Below, piece by piece: positions 6,912-15,377 of a DNA stretch of 64,000 nt. The stretch comes from Bog-159 sp963843255. Lineage in GTDB: Bacteria; Acidobacteriota; Terriglobia; Bryobacterales; Bryobacteraceae. A program made the translations under genes and the position numbers. The stretch is taken from positions 1-64,000 of the forward strand of contig CAWJJQ010000001.1 of NCBI GenBank assembly GCA_963843255.1. The letters are read 5' to 3'. Position 1 is the stretch's first letter; the number at the start of each line of letters is the position of its first letter. Below the pieces are notes generated by a model. That model worked only from the letters and a program-made list of their open reading frames with translations, did not search any database and had not been told where the DNA came from.

Positions 6912-9242
6912 TCAAAAATCGTAGGACTTCCGTACGAACACCGAGTCCGTAACCCAGGGGAACGGCATGGTGTGCGGCGGACGGTCCGGTGCTCCCGATC
7001 CCGTGAGCCCGTACGACTGATCGATTATCAGCATGTGCAAGGGGCCAGCCGGCGCCTTCACTCTCAGGTGCAGGTCGAAGCCATCGGTCGGCGGACCGAA
7101 ATACTCGAAGCTCCACTGCTCGAACCGGATGACGTTCAGCATACTTAAGCCCAGCTTGTAGTCGCGGGCGCGGATGTCCGGCCCCACCGATTTCCCGTTC
7201 ACTTCGGCGGCCAGCACCTGCGCGCGCGGATCGCCGTACACGTAAACGATCTCTGCGTGCCGCGGCGATGCGATGCGCAGGCGTAGCGTGCGCACATCGC
7301 CCTCGGTCGAATCGTCGATTCGATCCATCACCGGCACGGCAAGCGCCGCGCTTACGCCAGCATTCTCCCACATTGGCCATTTTAGAAACGGCATGAACGG
7401 CGAAGCGGCCACCCTTTGCGGATGGGTGCCCATCACCGGTGCGGTCCAGGCATCCGGGTGAACATCGCCGCTGAACCAAGCGCCCTGGCCGCTATCGGCA
7501 TCCAGCCCGTAGAACAGGCTGGTGGGCTTCGGATGATCCGCATCGAAGCCGGCTAATGTTGCGCCCCCAATCAAAAACGCAGCACAGACCGCGACCGCCG
7601 CCCCCGGCAGCCACCAACGGCGCGGCGCGCACACGATCTCGACGAGTGGGATCGCGAGGCCCAGGAGCAACACCGTGAAAAGCGCCGGCGCCGCCGCTAC
7701 GGTCATGGTCATGGCCACGAACAGTTGATCGATCAGCGGTCCGATCATCACGATGCCGGGCACGGCGCACGCCCAGACGATGGCCGCCGTTCCCCATGAA
7801 TCGAGTTCACCACCGCGCGCGATCAGGATACCGAATCCGGCGAGCGCAAACAGCAGCGGCCAGAGGAAGACATAGCTCGCGCCCGGCAACTCTACCGTTC
7901 CGGCCACGGCTATCACCAGCCAAAGCAGCAAGGCCCCGGCCCACAGACTCAGCATGGCAACGCGGCGCCGCAGCAACTGATAGATCGCGGCGAAGATGCC
8001 GATTGAGAGCGCCGTGAACGCCGCCCGGTAGATCCAGGCGTGATAAGGATCGCCCTGCAGCATCTGCCGGAAGTCCGGATGCCAGGCGAGCACCAGCCGC
8101 CAGAGGGCGATGGCTCCGCCGGCACCGGCAAGGATAGTCAGCAGCAATGCCGCGGCTCCAAGCAGCAAGCCGCCAATGCCGATAGCGCGGCGGCTCAGCG
8201 CGAGCCACACTACAACCACGAACAACAGAGCCGCGATCAGCGCCAGCGGCAACGCCCAGGCGAGCGGATAAATCAATACACGCAAACCCGGAAAGTTGAA
8301 GTACGTCACATCCGGCGCGGTGACCTGGCGCAGGTCCTGGTTGCCCAGGCGGCGCGCCAGCGACAGCGCGTAGGATCCCTGGTGTTGCAGGCTGCGCGGA
8401 TCGATGTGCGCCACGTCGTCGATGCGGGTGTGATAATTGGTCACGTCGCCGATGAAAGCGAAGTCCATGCCCGCGATGCCGGCCTGCTTTACCACGGTGA
8501 GGTCGGTATCGTTGGGCAGCAGTTGGTAGATTTCGTAGCTCAGGGAATTGGCCACCGGGTAGGGCGCGGCCGCCGCCAGCTGGCGAATCATCCAGCCGTT
8601 TCCCTTGCTGGTGGCGAACATGATGCCCGGGCCGCTGTCGCCGCGCGCTTCGAAGTTGAGCGCCATTCCAGGCAGGGAGGCATGCGCATCCACAAACGCT
8701 TTCGCGCCCAGCAGGCCGGGCTCTTCGCCATCGGTGAACAGGAAGACCAGGTCGTTCGCCAGCGGTGGGCCCGTATGCAGCGCGCGCAGGGTTTCGAGCA
8801 GCACGGCCACGCCCTCGCCATCGTCGGCGGCGCCCGGTCCGCCGGGCACCGAATCGTAGTGCGCCATCAGCACCAGCGGCCGCGTGGAACGGGAGCCGGG
8901 AATCCGCGCCATGATATTGCGCACAATGCCGGCGGCCAGCGGATAGCCGCCGCGCGCATCGCGCGTGACCGGCAGCGATTCCACCTCGACCTGCGCACCG
9001 AACGCGGTCGCTTGGTTAACAATGTATTGGCGCACGGCATCCTGCGCCGGCGAGCCGAACGGGTGCGGGCCGCGGGCAAACGCACGCAGATGATCGAGCG
9101 CGCGGAATCCGGAAAACTCCGGCGCCGGCGCCGTGCCGGGCAACGCATCCGGCGGGCTCAGTTGGCGCATGCCCAGAACCGTGATCGCCGCAATGAACAG
9201 GATGGTGACGAGCGCGCGTGACCACCTGCCGCCATCGCTCAT
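6912..9242 (-). CDS. M28 family membrane metallopeptidase
   Basis: This 776-residue protein joins an N-terminal M28 aminopeptidase-type zinc domain to a C-terminal polytopic membrane region, the layout of endoplasmic-reticulum metallopeptidase 1-like proteins. After an N-terminal helix (ALVTILFIAAITVLG) the zinc and catalytic blocks appear as LMAHYDSVPGGPGAADDGEGV and FLFTDGEEPGLLGA, with the last ligand likely in the TNYHTRIDD segment. At least six hydrophobic segments follow, then an exported C-terminal domain. I chose the ATG at 9242 because it overlaps the upstream repressor stop as ATGA; an in-frame ATG at 9263 is also possible. Confidence 0.85.
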   Translation of the reverse strand: MSDGGRWSRALVTILFIAAITVLGMRQLSPPDALPGTAPAPEFSGFRALDHLRAFARGPHPFGSPAQDAVRQYIVNQATAFGAQVEVESLPVTRDARGGYPLAAGIVRNIMARIPGSRSTRPLVLMAHYDSVPGGPGAADDGEGVAVLLETLRALHTGPPLANDLVFLFTDGEEPGLLGAKAFVDAHASLPGMALNFEARGDSGPGIMFATSKGNGWMIRQLAAAAPYPVANSLSYEIYQLLPNDTDLTVVKQAGIAGMDFAFIGDVTNYHTRIDDVAHIDPRSLQHQGSYALSLARRLGNQDLRQVTAPDVTYFNFPGLRVLIYPLAWALPLALIAALLFVVVVWLALSRRAIGIGGLLLGAAALLLTILAGAGGAIALWRLVLAWHPDFRQMLQGDPYHAWIYRAAFTALSIGIFAAIYQLLRRRVAMLSLWAGALLLWLVIAVAGTVELPGASYVFLWPLLFALAGFGILIARGGELDSWGTAAIVWACAVPGIVMIGPLIDQLFVAMTMTVAAAPALFTVLLLGLAIPLVEIVCAPRRWWLPGAAVAVCAAFLIGGATLAGFDADHPKPTSLFYGLDADSGQGAWFSGDVHPDAWTAPVMGTHPQRVAASPFMPFLKWPMWENAGVSAALAVPVMDRIDDSTEGDVRTLRLRIASPRHAEIVYVYGDPRAQVLAAEVNGKSVGPDIRARDYKLGLSMLNVIRFEQWSFEYFGPPTDGFDLHLRVKAPAGPLHMLIIDQSYGLTGSGAPDRPPHTMPFPWVTDSVFVRKSYDF

Positions 9243-9901
9243 TGGCGCCCGGCCTTCACCCACACTTTCTGTGCGGCCGAACGGCCCAATTGCACCGATC
9301 TTCCATCGATGCGCAGCGTGAGCGTGTCGTCCGCATTGCGCGCTTCCACTCGCACCTTGGAACCGGGCCGCACACCCAGGCCTTCCAGATATTCGAGCAG
9401 TCTGCGGTCGCGCTCGTACACACTGGTGACGGCCACCGTTTCGCTGCCGTTGTTCTCATCCAGCGTTTTCAGCCCGCGGTGGCGGCGGTCGGCGGGCGTA
9501 TCCAAGCCCACGCGATTGCCGTGCGGGCAGGCTTCGCCGGCGCCCAGCTTCTCCACCAGCTTGCGCTCGAAGTCCTCGGAAACCGCGTGCTCCAGTTGCT
9601 CGGCCTCTTCGTGCACCTTGTACCACTCCATGCCGAAGATCTCGGTCAACATGCGCTCGATCAGGTGATGCCGGTTCAGAATGCGATTCGCGATTTCGTG
9701 GCCATCGGGCGTGAGCGTGATGTGTCCTTCCTCATCCACGTGGATCAGCGCGTCGCGTTTCAGACGCTTAATGGCCATGGTGACCGCGGGCGCGGTGACG
9801 TTGAGCCAGCGCGACAGCGTGGCCGCCTTGACCGTGTCACCTTCCGACTCGGCTTCGGCGATGGCCTTGAGATAATTCTCCTTCGAAATCGTGATTTTCA
9901 C
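9239..9901 (-). CDS. DtxR/MntR-type metal-dependent transcriptional repressor
   Basis: This 220-residue protein has the DtxR-family layout. A winged helix comes first (ENYLKAIAEAESEG, then VKAATLSRWLNVTAPAVTMAIKRL), followed by the metal-binding and dimerisation helices (NRHHLIERMLTEIFGMEW, HEEAEQLEHAVSE) and a C-terminal FeoA/SH3-like domain (GVRPGSKVRV). It should repress metal-uptake genes when Mn2+ or Fe2+ is bound. I chose the GTG at 9901: the protein begins VKITISKENYLK there, and a TACAAT hexamer lies 10 bases upstream. The ATGA overlap with the M28 peptidase implies translational coupling. Confidence 0.87.
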   Translation of the reverse strand: MKITISKENYLKAIAEAESEGDTVKAATLSRWLNVTAPAVTMAIKRLKRDALIHVDEEGHITLTPDGHEIANRILNRHHLIERMLTEIFGMEWYKVHEEAEQLEHAVSEDFERKLVEKLGAGEACPHGNRVGLDTPADRRHRGLKTLDENNGSETVAVTSVYERDRRLLEYLEGLGVRPGSKVRVEARNADDTLTLRIDGRSVQLGRSAAQKVWVKAGRQ

Positions 9902-9957
9902 GCTTGCTCCGATTGTATCGCGGAGGCGCAATTGCGAGACCACGGCCTTGTGGCGCG

Positions 9958-12156
9958 CTATGGCAGGTTGACCGGATCGCTCGAAACCCAGATATTCTTC
10001 CCGATCCGCATGCGCGCCCAGTAGGTGGTCCCGGCTTTGTTCCCGCCGTCGTCGCAGGCGTAGAGCCACAGCTCGTCCTTTTCCCGGACTGGAATGTTCA
10101 GAGTGCCATCCGCTGCGTTCAACAGCGGCCCGTTGTCCGCGGATGCGACACCCAGGATGTAATCCTGATTCGAGGCGCGAAAGATGCCCAGCGGCTCCCG
10201 GCGTTGCAGTTCGATGTAGCCGATCTGCATGTCTGAAACCAGCGGCATGGAGCTGGGCTTTACCTTGAAGATCAGTTTGAAGAGGCGATCGGGGCGGCCG
10301 TCCGGTGCTGCCGCTAATACGCCGCAGCCCACTTTGTCGGCATGGGGGGTGTTCGGCACGAATTCGAGCGATGCCTTGAGCCCGGCCTCCGCCCTTTTTT
10401 CGACGAAGCCGGGAATGAGACGCGGATAATCCCGCGCGAGCAGAAGGCGCAAGCTTTCGCGCCGGGCGGTATCCTGCTCGGCGAACGGCCTACCAGGCGG
10501 CACGAATCCGATGTCCACACGGTCGCGCTCGGAATCGTCGCCCGGATGGTAAGGCCGTACCGGCGGCTGGATCAGGTAATAGACGAAACCCTGCTGCTCA
10601 AATCGGGCGATGGGCCGCAATTTCAAAAGGAGATCGGTAGAGTAAAGCGATTCCTCGGGGACATACACATATTCCAGTTCTTTCGGGAACCAGGAGAAGA
10701 TTTTGTCGCGCTGGTAGAGGCCCGGCTGCTTCCAGCAGATACCGGTTTCGGCGAAGTAAGAGAGCAGAAACGGGTCGGATGGCATGCCGGCGGGCGGGTA
10801 CACCATCAATGTGACCGGGCGGGTAGGGTGCACCGTTTGTCGGAACTCTCGCGCCTGCTCGCGCACGAAGTCTATCTGGCGGCCCCGGCCGGCAAGGAAC
10901 GGATTTTCGCGCGCGGCGATCCACTGATGGTACGAGGTGACCGCCGGCCGTAGACAGATTAGGGTGAGGCACGCCACTGCCGCGGGCAGCCCGCCACGGA
11001 TCCAGCGACGGCGCGCCCATTGCACGAAGCAGGCCGCCCCGGCAGAAAGCAGCAGCAATATGCTGGGCAGGCTGATGGTCAGGTAGCGTGTGTCGATCTG
11101 AAACAAGCAGACGCTGGCGGAAGACAGGAATAGCAGGAAGAGCCAGGCTAGCGGCAGCCAGTGCTTACGCGTCCAGCCGGGATCACAGAGGAGGCCCGCC
11201 AGCAACAACAGCCACAGCGGATCGAAGAAATCTTTACCGGTAAAGAGATGGAGGAAGTTGCGGACGTTGAAGCGAAACCGCGACCAGAAAGCCTCCGGGT
11301 TATGGGCGATAGCGACGAGCACACTGGAGTGATTAGCCTCCGGCGAACCATACTTCCGCACCGCGGCGGCGAAACCGGCGTCTTCGTCGCCGGTGCCAGT
11401 GATCCAGGCTTCAGCCGCATAGAAAGTAGTGATGGCGGAAGGTCCCGTGATGCCGTAATGGACCTTCACCCAGCTCTGGTAGATGGTGGCCGGAACGAAT
11501 AACGCGGCGAAGCCCAGCACCACGAAGGAACACGTGGCGAGCGCGCGCGGGTTTTTGCTTGCGGCATACGCGGCGTAGAGCAGGACCGCCAGCGTGATCC
11601 CGAAAAAGGGCAGCGTCTCCCAGCGCGCCAGCCACACCAGGCCCCAGCAGGCGCCCGCGACGAACAGTCGCGTGCGCGTCGCCCACCGGAGGGCCAGCGC
11701 GGTCGCCAACAGCGCGGGACCGGCGGTCATCAGGAAGGCGACGTGGGAAATGCTGTGCACGTGCGCGACCAGACGGGCGGTCAATGCGCCGCTGGTGAGA
11801 ATGAACAAGCAGGCCACATGCCCGGCAGTGGCGCCCCAGAGCGTGCGTGCGGCATAAAACGTGGCGATCAGGAAAACGGTCAGCGAAAGAGCGTAGACGA
11901 TTTGATAGACGACGTACGGATCGCTAGTGAACAGCTCTACGAACGCGCACAGGAGCGCGCCGAAGAGCGGCCGCCATAGCGCGGGAGGGTCCAGGGGAGC
12001 GACCACCAGGCCGTAGCCGCGCAGCAGGTTCCGGCCCATCATCAGCTCGATGGCGTTCCAGCGGATCCTGGGAAGCAATCCGCCCCAGGCCCAAAAAAGG
12101 ATGACGCCGATGAGCACCCAGAGGATGGGCGCGCCGTAGGTACGCAGCCAGCGCAT
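9958..12156 (-). CDS. Polytopic membrane protein, GT-C glycosyltransferase-like
   Basis: This 732-residue protein has about ten to twelve hydrophobic segments in its first 390 residues and a soluble C-terminal domain of about 300 residues. The layout and the early acidic loop resemble GT-C/dolichyl-phosphate-mannose-type glycosyltransferases (family 39 and relatives), which transfer sugars from polyprenyl phosphate on the outer face of the membrane. I see no unambiguous catalytic motif, so the assignment rests on topology. It diverges from the methyltransferase at 12201, with overlapping predicted promoters, and lies near a polyprenyl-type sugar transferase fusion, which fits envelope glycan work. 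Confidence 0.6.
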   Translation of the reverse strand: MRWLRTYGAPILWVLIGVILFWAWGGLLPRIRWNAIELMMGRNLLRGYGLVVAPLDPPALWRPLFGALLCAFVELFTSDPYVVYQIVYALSLTVFLIATFYAARTLWGATAGHVACLFILTSGALTARLVAHVHSISHVAFLMTAGPALLATALALRWATRTRLFVAGACWGLVWLARWETLPFFGITLAVLLYAAYAASKNPRALATCSFVVLGFAALFVPATIYQSWVKVHYGITGPSAITTFYAAEAWITGTGDEDAGFAAAVRKYGSPEANHSSVLVAIAHNPEAFWSRFRFNVRNFLHLFTGKDFFDPLWLLLLAGLLCDPGWTRKHWLPLAWLFLLFLSSASVCLFQIDTRYLTISLPSILLLLSAGAACFVQWARRRWIRGGLPAAVACLTLICLRPAVTSYHQWIAARENPFLAGRGRQIDFVREQAREFRQTVHPTRPVTLMVYPPAGMPSDPFLLSYFAETGICWKQPGLYQRDKIFSWFPKELEYVYVPEESLYSTDLLLKLRPIARFEQQGFVYYLIQPPVRPYHPGDDSERDRVDIGFVPPGRPFAEQDTARRESLRLLLARDYPRLIPGFVEKRAEAGLKASLEFVPNTPHADKVGCGVLAAAPDGRPDRLFKLIFKVKPSSMPLVSDMQIGYIELQRREPLGIFRASNQDYILGVASADNGPLLNAADGTLNIPVREKDELWLYACDDGGNKAGTTYWARMRIGKNIWVSSDPVNLP

Positions 12157-12168
12157 CGGGGAAAATCG

Positions 12169-12186
12169 ATTATCCCACAGTACAAT
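12169..12186. promoter_or_regulatory. Divergent promoter region
   Basis: Plus-strand TACAAT (12181-12186) lies 14 bases before the methyltransferase ATG, and minus-strand GATAAT (12169-12174) lies 12 bases before the membrane-protein ATG. The two predicted -10 hexamers are only 6 bp apart. Confidence 0.4.
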
Positions 12187-12200
12187 TGATTTTCCGAACG

Positions 12201-13094
12201 ATGACGTGCTGTAAGATTTGCGGCGGTGCGACCGAAGAGATCGGCAGCAAGCGCGGCACGTTCCACAGAGAGTTGTTTCACTTCCGGCACTGCCCCGCCT
12301 GCGGGTTCCGGTTTGTGGCTAATCCCCTGACCGACTCCGCGGCGGTCTATTCGGAAGACTACTTCGCGGGCCGCGGCGCCGACCCGTGGGTGGATTACAT
12401 ATTCGAGCTGGAGCACCCGCACGAGACTATCCGGGTCTACGAATGGGAAGGAATCCTGCAGGCGGTCGAGTCGCTGGTGCCGTTGGACGAGCGCACTGAA
12501 TGGCTGGATTTCAGTTGCGGCAACGGCGGGCTGGTCCGGTACTGCCGCCAGCACAGCCGCGCGCGGATTACGGGCTTTGAAGAGGGACCCATCGTCAGGC
12601 GGGCGGCAGAGTTTGGAATTCCGCTGGTGACGCGGGAGCGGCTGGCGTCACTCGGCGGCAGTTTCGATGTGGTGACGGCCATCGAAGTTCTGGAGCACGT
12701 GGCCGACCCGCTGGAAACGCTGCGCGCGATCCGGCGACTGCTGAAGCCCGGCGGATTGTTCTTCTACACTACAGGCAATGCGGAACCGCAGCGATCCCGG
12801 TTTCTGGAATGGCGGTACGTGTATCCCGAGATCCACATCAGCTTCTATGAGCCGCGCACGCTGCAGCGGGCGCTGGGAGCGGCAGGATTCGATCCGCAAT
12901 TTGCCGGCTACCTTCCCGGCTTTACCGGCATCATCCGGTTCAAGGCGCTGAAGAGCCTGGGCGTGCGGCGACGCGGAATGTGGGAACGCGTTCTGCCTTG
13001 GCGCCTGCTGGCGCAAATTACGGACCGGAGGCTGCAGATGACGCGGCATCCCGTCGGATGGGCTATGCCAGGTTCTTCGGGTAGAGGCGCGTGA
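12201..13094 (+). CDS. Class I SAM-dependent methyltransferase with N-terminal zinc-ribbon
   Basis: This 297-residue protein begins with two cysteine pairs (CKICGG and CPACGF) like the zinc-binding front of C-methyltransferases acting on nucleotide sugars. A Rossmann methyltransferase domain follows: WLDFSCGNGGLV is the SAM-binding motif I, IEVLEHVADP is motif II/post I, and LLKPGGLFFYTT is motif III. The substrate is unknown. I chose the ATG at 12201 over an upstream TTG at 12186. The 3' end overlaps the convergent methyltransferase-glycosyltransferase gene by 32 bp. Confidence 0.83.
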   Translation: MTCCKICGGATEEIGSKRGTFHRELFHFRHCPACGFRFVANPLTDSAAVYSEDYFAGRGADPWVDYIFELEHPHETIRVYEWEGILQAVESLVPLDERTEWLDFSCGNGGLVRYCRQHSRARITGFEEGPIVRRAAEFGIPLVTRERLASLGGSFDVVTAIEVLEHVADPLETLRAIRRLLKPGGLFFYTTGNAEPQRSRFLEWRYVYPEIHISFYEPRTLQRALGAAGFDPQFAGYLPGFTGIIRFKALKSLGVRRRGMWERVLPWRLLAQITDRRLQMTRHPVGWAMPGSSGRGA

Positions 13095-14682
13095 AGCGCA
13101 GCTTGAGGTCGATCCAGAGCCAGGTAAACGGATCGCGAAACAGACGTACTTTCTTGCCTTCGCGGAACGATCGGGAAGCGTAGTTCACGGGGATTTCGAG
13201 CGGCACATAGCCTTTGCGCACCAGCTTGATGACCAACTCGTGATCGAAATCGAAGCGATTGCAGGAGAATTCCAGGCCGAACAGGCAATCGCGGCGAAAG
13301 ACCTTGAACATGGTGAACGGATCGGTCATGTGCTGGCGGAAGAGAACGTTGATCAGTCCGGTGAAGAAGACATGGCCAAAATTCAGCGCGGCGGAGAGGC
13401 TTTTCTGTCCGGCGAATTTACGCAGCTTCCAATCGCCGGCATGGCGGGTGCCCAGCACGAACAGCGCCTGCCAGGCGAGGATGGGCGCCAGCAGGGCATC
13501 GTAATCGTCCAGATCGTATTCCAGATCGGCATCCTGGATCAGGATGATGTCGCCCGTGGCATGGCGGAAGCCTTCGCGGATGGCATGGCCTTTGCCGCGC
13601 GGCTGGTCCTGGAGCACGAGCTTCACTTCGGGGTGGTTTTCGTATTGCTTCGCCAGTTCGCGGGTGCCGTCGGTCGAATTGCTTTCGACGATGATGATCT
13701 CGCGGTCTACTCCGGCGAGTTCCTTCTTCAGCAGCGCATCCATCAGGATGGGGAACGACCGGCTTTCGTTGAACGCAGCCATGATGATGGAGCATTTCGG
13801 GCGCGCTGGCAGATCGCCGCGGACAGCGGTGACGAGCGTGCCGGAATAGGCGCGCACCAGGACGTCGCGGAAGCCGTGGCGCAGCAGGAGCAGTTGGATG
13901 GCCTCCGGATCAGAGTGCAGGCGATGGCGCGGTACGGTGAGAGCCAAGGGCGCGCCAAGGGGTAGCCTGGCGTGGAGGGACTGCAGCAGGCCGCCGGGAT
14001 CGGGCTCGGTTTGCAGGCCGGGCTTGCGGGCCATGGCCATCAAGCCGCTGGCGGGAATGCGCAGGTGACGGTAGGCGACGGCGTCCGGCATCAGGCGGCG
14101 CACAGCGGCCAGCAGCGGGCTCAACAGGGGAACGCGGAAGCGCTCGAAGTGGCGCGCCAGGTAATCGAGGGTCAGCACCTTGCGGCTGGGCGCGATGCGG
14201 ATCTCTTCGAAGCCGCTGCTATCGAGCAGCAGGCGGATGGACGCGGCGCTGAAATAATACAGGTGCTCGACCTTGTATTCCATCCAGCGGCGGCGTAGCA
14301 GGCGGCGCGTCCAGCTATCGAGTGAGGGTGTGATCACCAGCGCCACGCCGCCGGGGCGCAAAAGATCGCGGATGCGCAGCAGGAAGGTTTTCGGATCGCG
14401 CACATGCTCGATGACGTCGGCCGCGAGCACGGCGTCGAAATGATCGCGCGGCAGAGCGGCCGTTTCGAGAGAAGCGACTTGCACCGCCGGCTCGCCGAGG
14501 CGGGTATTGGCAACCGCCGCGGCGTGCGGGGAAATTTCGATGCCGGAAACGCGATAGCCGCGACGGCGCGCCTCCACCAGCACTTCGCCGTGGCCGCAGC
14601 CGATTTCGAGCAGAGTTGCGTTTGGAGTGGGGAGCACCGCGGCGAGCGCGTCAAGATACAGCGCACCCGTGGCCGCTTTCAT
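13063..14682 (-). CDS. Methyltransferase-glycosyltransferase family 2 fusion
   Basis: This 539-residue protein fuses two enzymes. Residues about 1-170 are a class I methyltransferase (LLEIGCGHGEVL, AADVIEHVRDP, LLRPGGVALVITP). Residues about 300-539 are a GT-A glycosyltransferase of the polyprenyl-phosphate-sugar synthase type (CSIIMAAFNESRSF, IIIVESNSTDGT, ILIQDADLEYD with the DxD-type acidic residues). The same frame continues upstream without a stop to about 14904 and encodes a plausible N-terminal zinc-ribbon (CPACARPAD, RYALRACADC, then DPQPDDSTLAAIYTDGYF). No ATG, GTG or TTG occurs in that extension, so the true start is uncertain. It probably works on envelope glycans or lipid-linked sugars. 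Confidence 0.82.
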   Translation of the reverse strand: MKAATGALYLDALAAVLPTPNATLLEIGCGHGEVLVEARRRGYRVSGIEISPHAAAVANTRLGEPAVQVASLETAALPRDHFDAVLAADVIEHVRDPKTFLLRIRDLLRPGGVALVITPSLDSWTRRLLRRRWMEYKVEHLYYFSAASIRLLLDSSGFEEIRIAPSRKVLTLDYLARHFERFRVPLLSPLLAAVRRLMPDAVAYRHLRIPASGLMAMARKPGLQTEPDPGGLLQSLHARLPLGAPLALTVPRHRLHSDPEAIQLLLLRHGFRDVLVRAYSGTLVTAVRGDLPARPKCSIIMAAFNESRSFPILMDALLKKELAGVDREIIIVESNSTDGTRELAKQYENHPEVKLVLQDQPRGKGHAIREGFRHATGDIILIQDADLEYDLDDYDALLAPILAWQALFVLGTRHAGDWKLRKFAGQKSLSAALNFGHVFFTGLINVLFRQHMTDPFTMFKVFRRDCLFGLEFSCNRFDFDHELVIKLVRKGYVPLEIPVNYASRSFREGKKVRLFRDPFTWLWIDLKLRFTRLYPKNLA

Positions 14683-14825
14683 GCGGGAGCGACGGCCGGC
14701 CGCGTCGTCGCTTTGCGCGCCCAGAAAGTAGCCGTCGGTATAGATCGCGGCCAGCGTGGAATCGTCCGGCTGGGGATCGAGGAATTCCAGGCGGCAATCG
14801 GCGCAGGCGCGCAGCGCGTAGCGGT

Positions 14826-15377
14826 CTACGGCCGGGCGGCGTAAATCCGCGGGTCTTGCGCACGCGGGGCAACGAGGTTGGGAAACGCCGGCGAGTGTGC
14901 CAATAACTCCAGATTGTACCAGCGTTCCCCGCAGGCGACCCGCGGGGGACGTTTGCCCGAGGCGGGTAAAATGCGATGGCCTTCCGCGCGCAGACGCTCG
15001 GCCTGGCGGGCGGCGCCACCGGGGAATTTCGGATTCAACGAGCCATCGTCTTTGACCACACGCCAGTAGGGTGTGATGCGCTTGCGACCGGCCGCGGCAT
15101 CTTCTTCGGCGGCCTCGGCGGCGATGCGGACGAAGATGCCGGTGGTCAGCGGGCAGGTGGCGTCCACGGCATATTTCGCGGCCAGAAATTCGCAGATGCG
15201 GCGGATGGTGATGACGCTGCCCTTGGGCACCGCGCGTATGCAGCTTTCTACTTCGCGCGGGCTGGCGATCAACATGATCCCGTCGCCGAAGCGCTTCCGC
15301 ATGTAGGGCAGCACCGGAACCAGTTTGGGCAAGTCCGGATTATTCATCTTTTCGCGCCAGGGTTTGCGGGTTTTCAT
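14826..15377 (-). CDS. MGMT-like protein without the alkyl-acceptor cysteine
   Basis: This 183-residue protein resembles the DNA-binding domain of O6-alkylguanine-DNA alkyltransferases, in a variant subfamily with CPLTTGIFVRIAAEAAEED and KRITPYWRVVKDDG. Where true alkyltransferases have PCHRV, it has PYWRV, so it cannot transfer alkyl groups by the usual cysteine and is better called alkyltransferase-like. Its last 30 or so residues overlap the possible zinc-ribbon extension of the downstream fusion gene in another frame. The start overlaps the AraC-type regulator stop as ATGA, so the two are translationally coupled. Confidence 0.75.
   Translation of the reverse strand: MKTRKPWREKMNNPDLPKLVPVLPYMRKRFGDGIMLIASPREVESCIRAVPKGSVITIRRICEFLAAKYAVDATCPLTTGIFVRIAAEAAEEDAAAGRKRITPYWRVVKDDGSLNPKFPGGAARQAERLRAEGHRILPASGKRPPRVACGERWYNLELLAHSPAFPNLVAPRAQDPRIYAARP

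Noticed and set aside
8040..9221. 393-codon plus-strand open frame opposite the M28 peptidase gene
   Set aside because: It is antisense to a gene with clear catalytic motifs; its composition (Arg/Gln/His-rich, no domain) is the usual GC-rich mirror frame.
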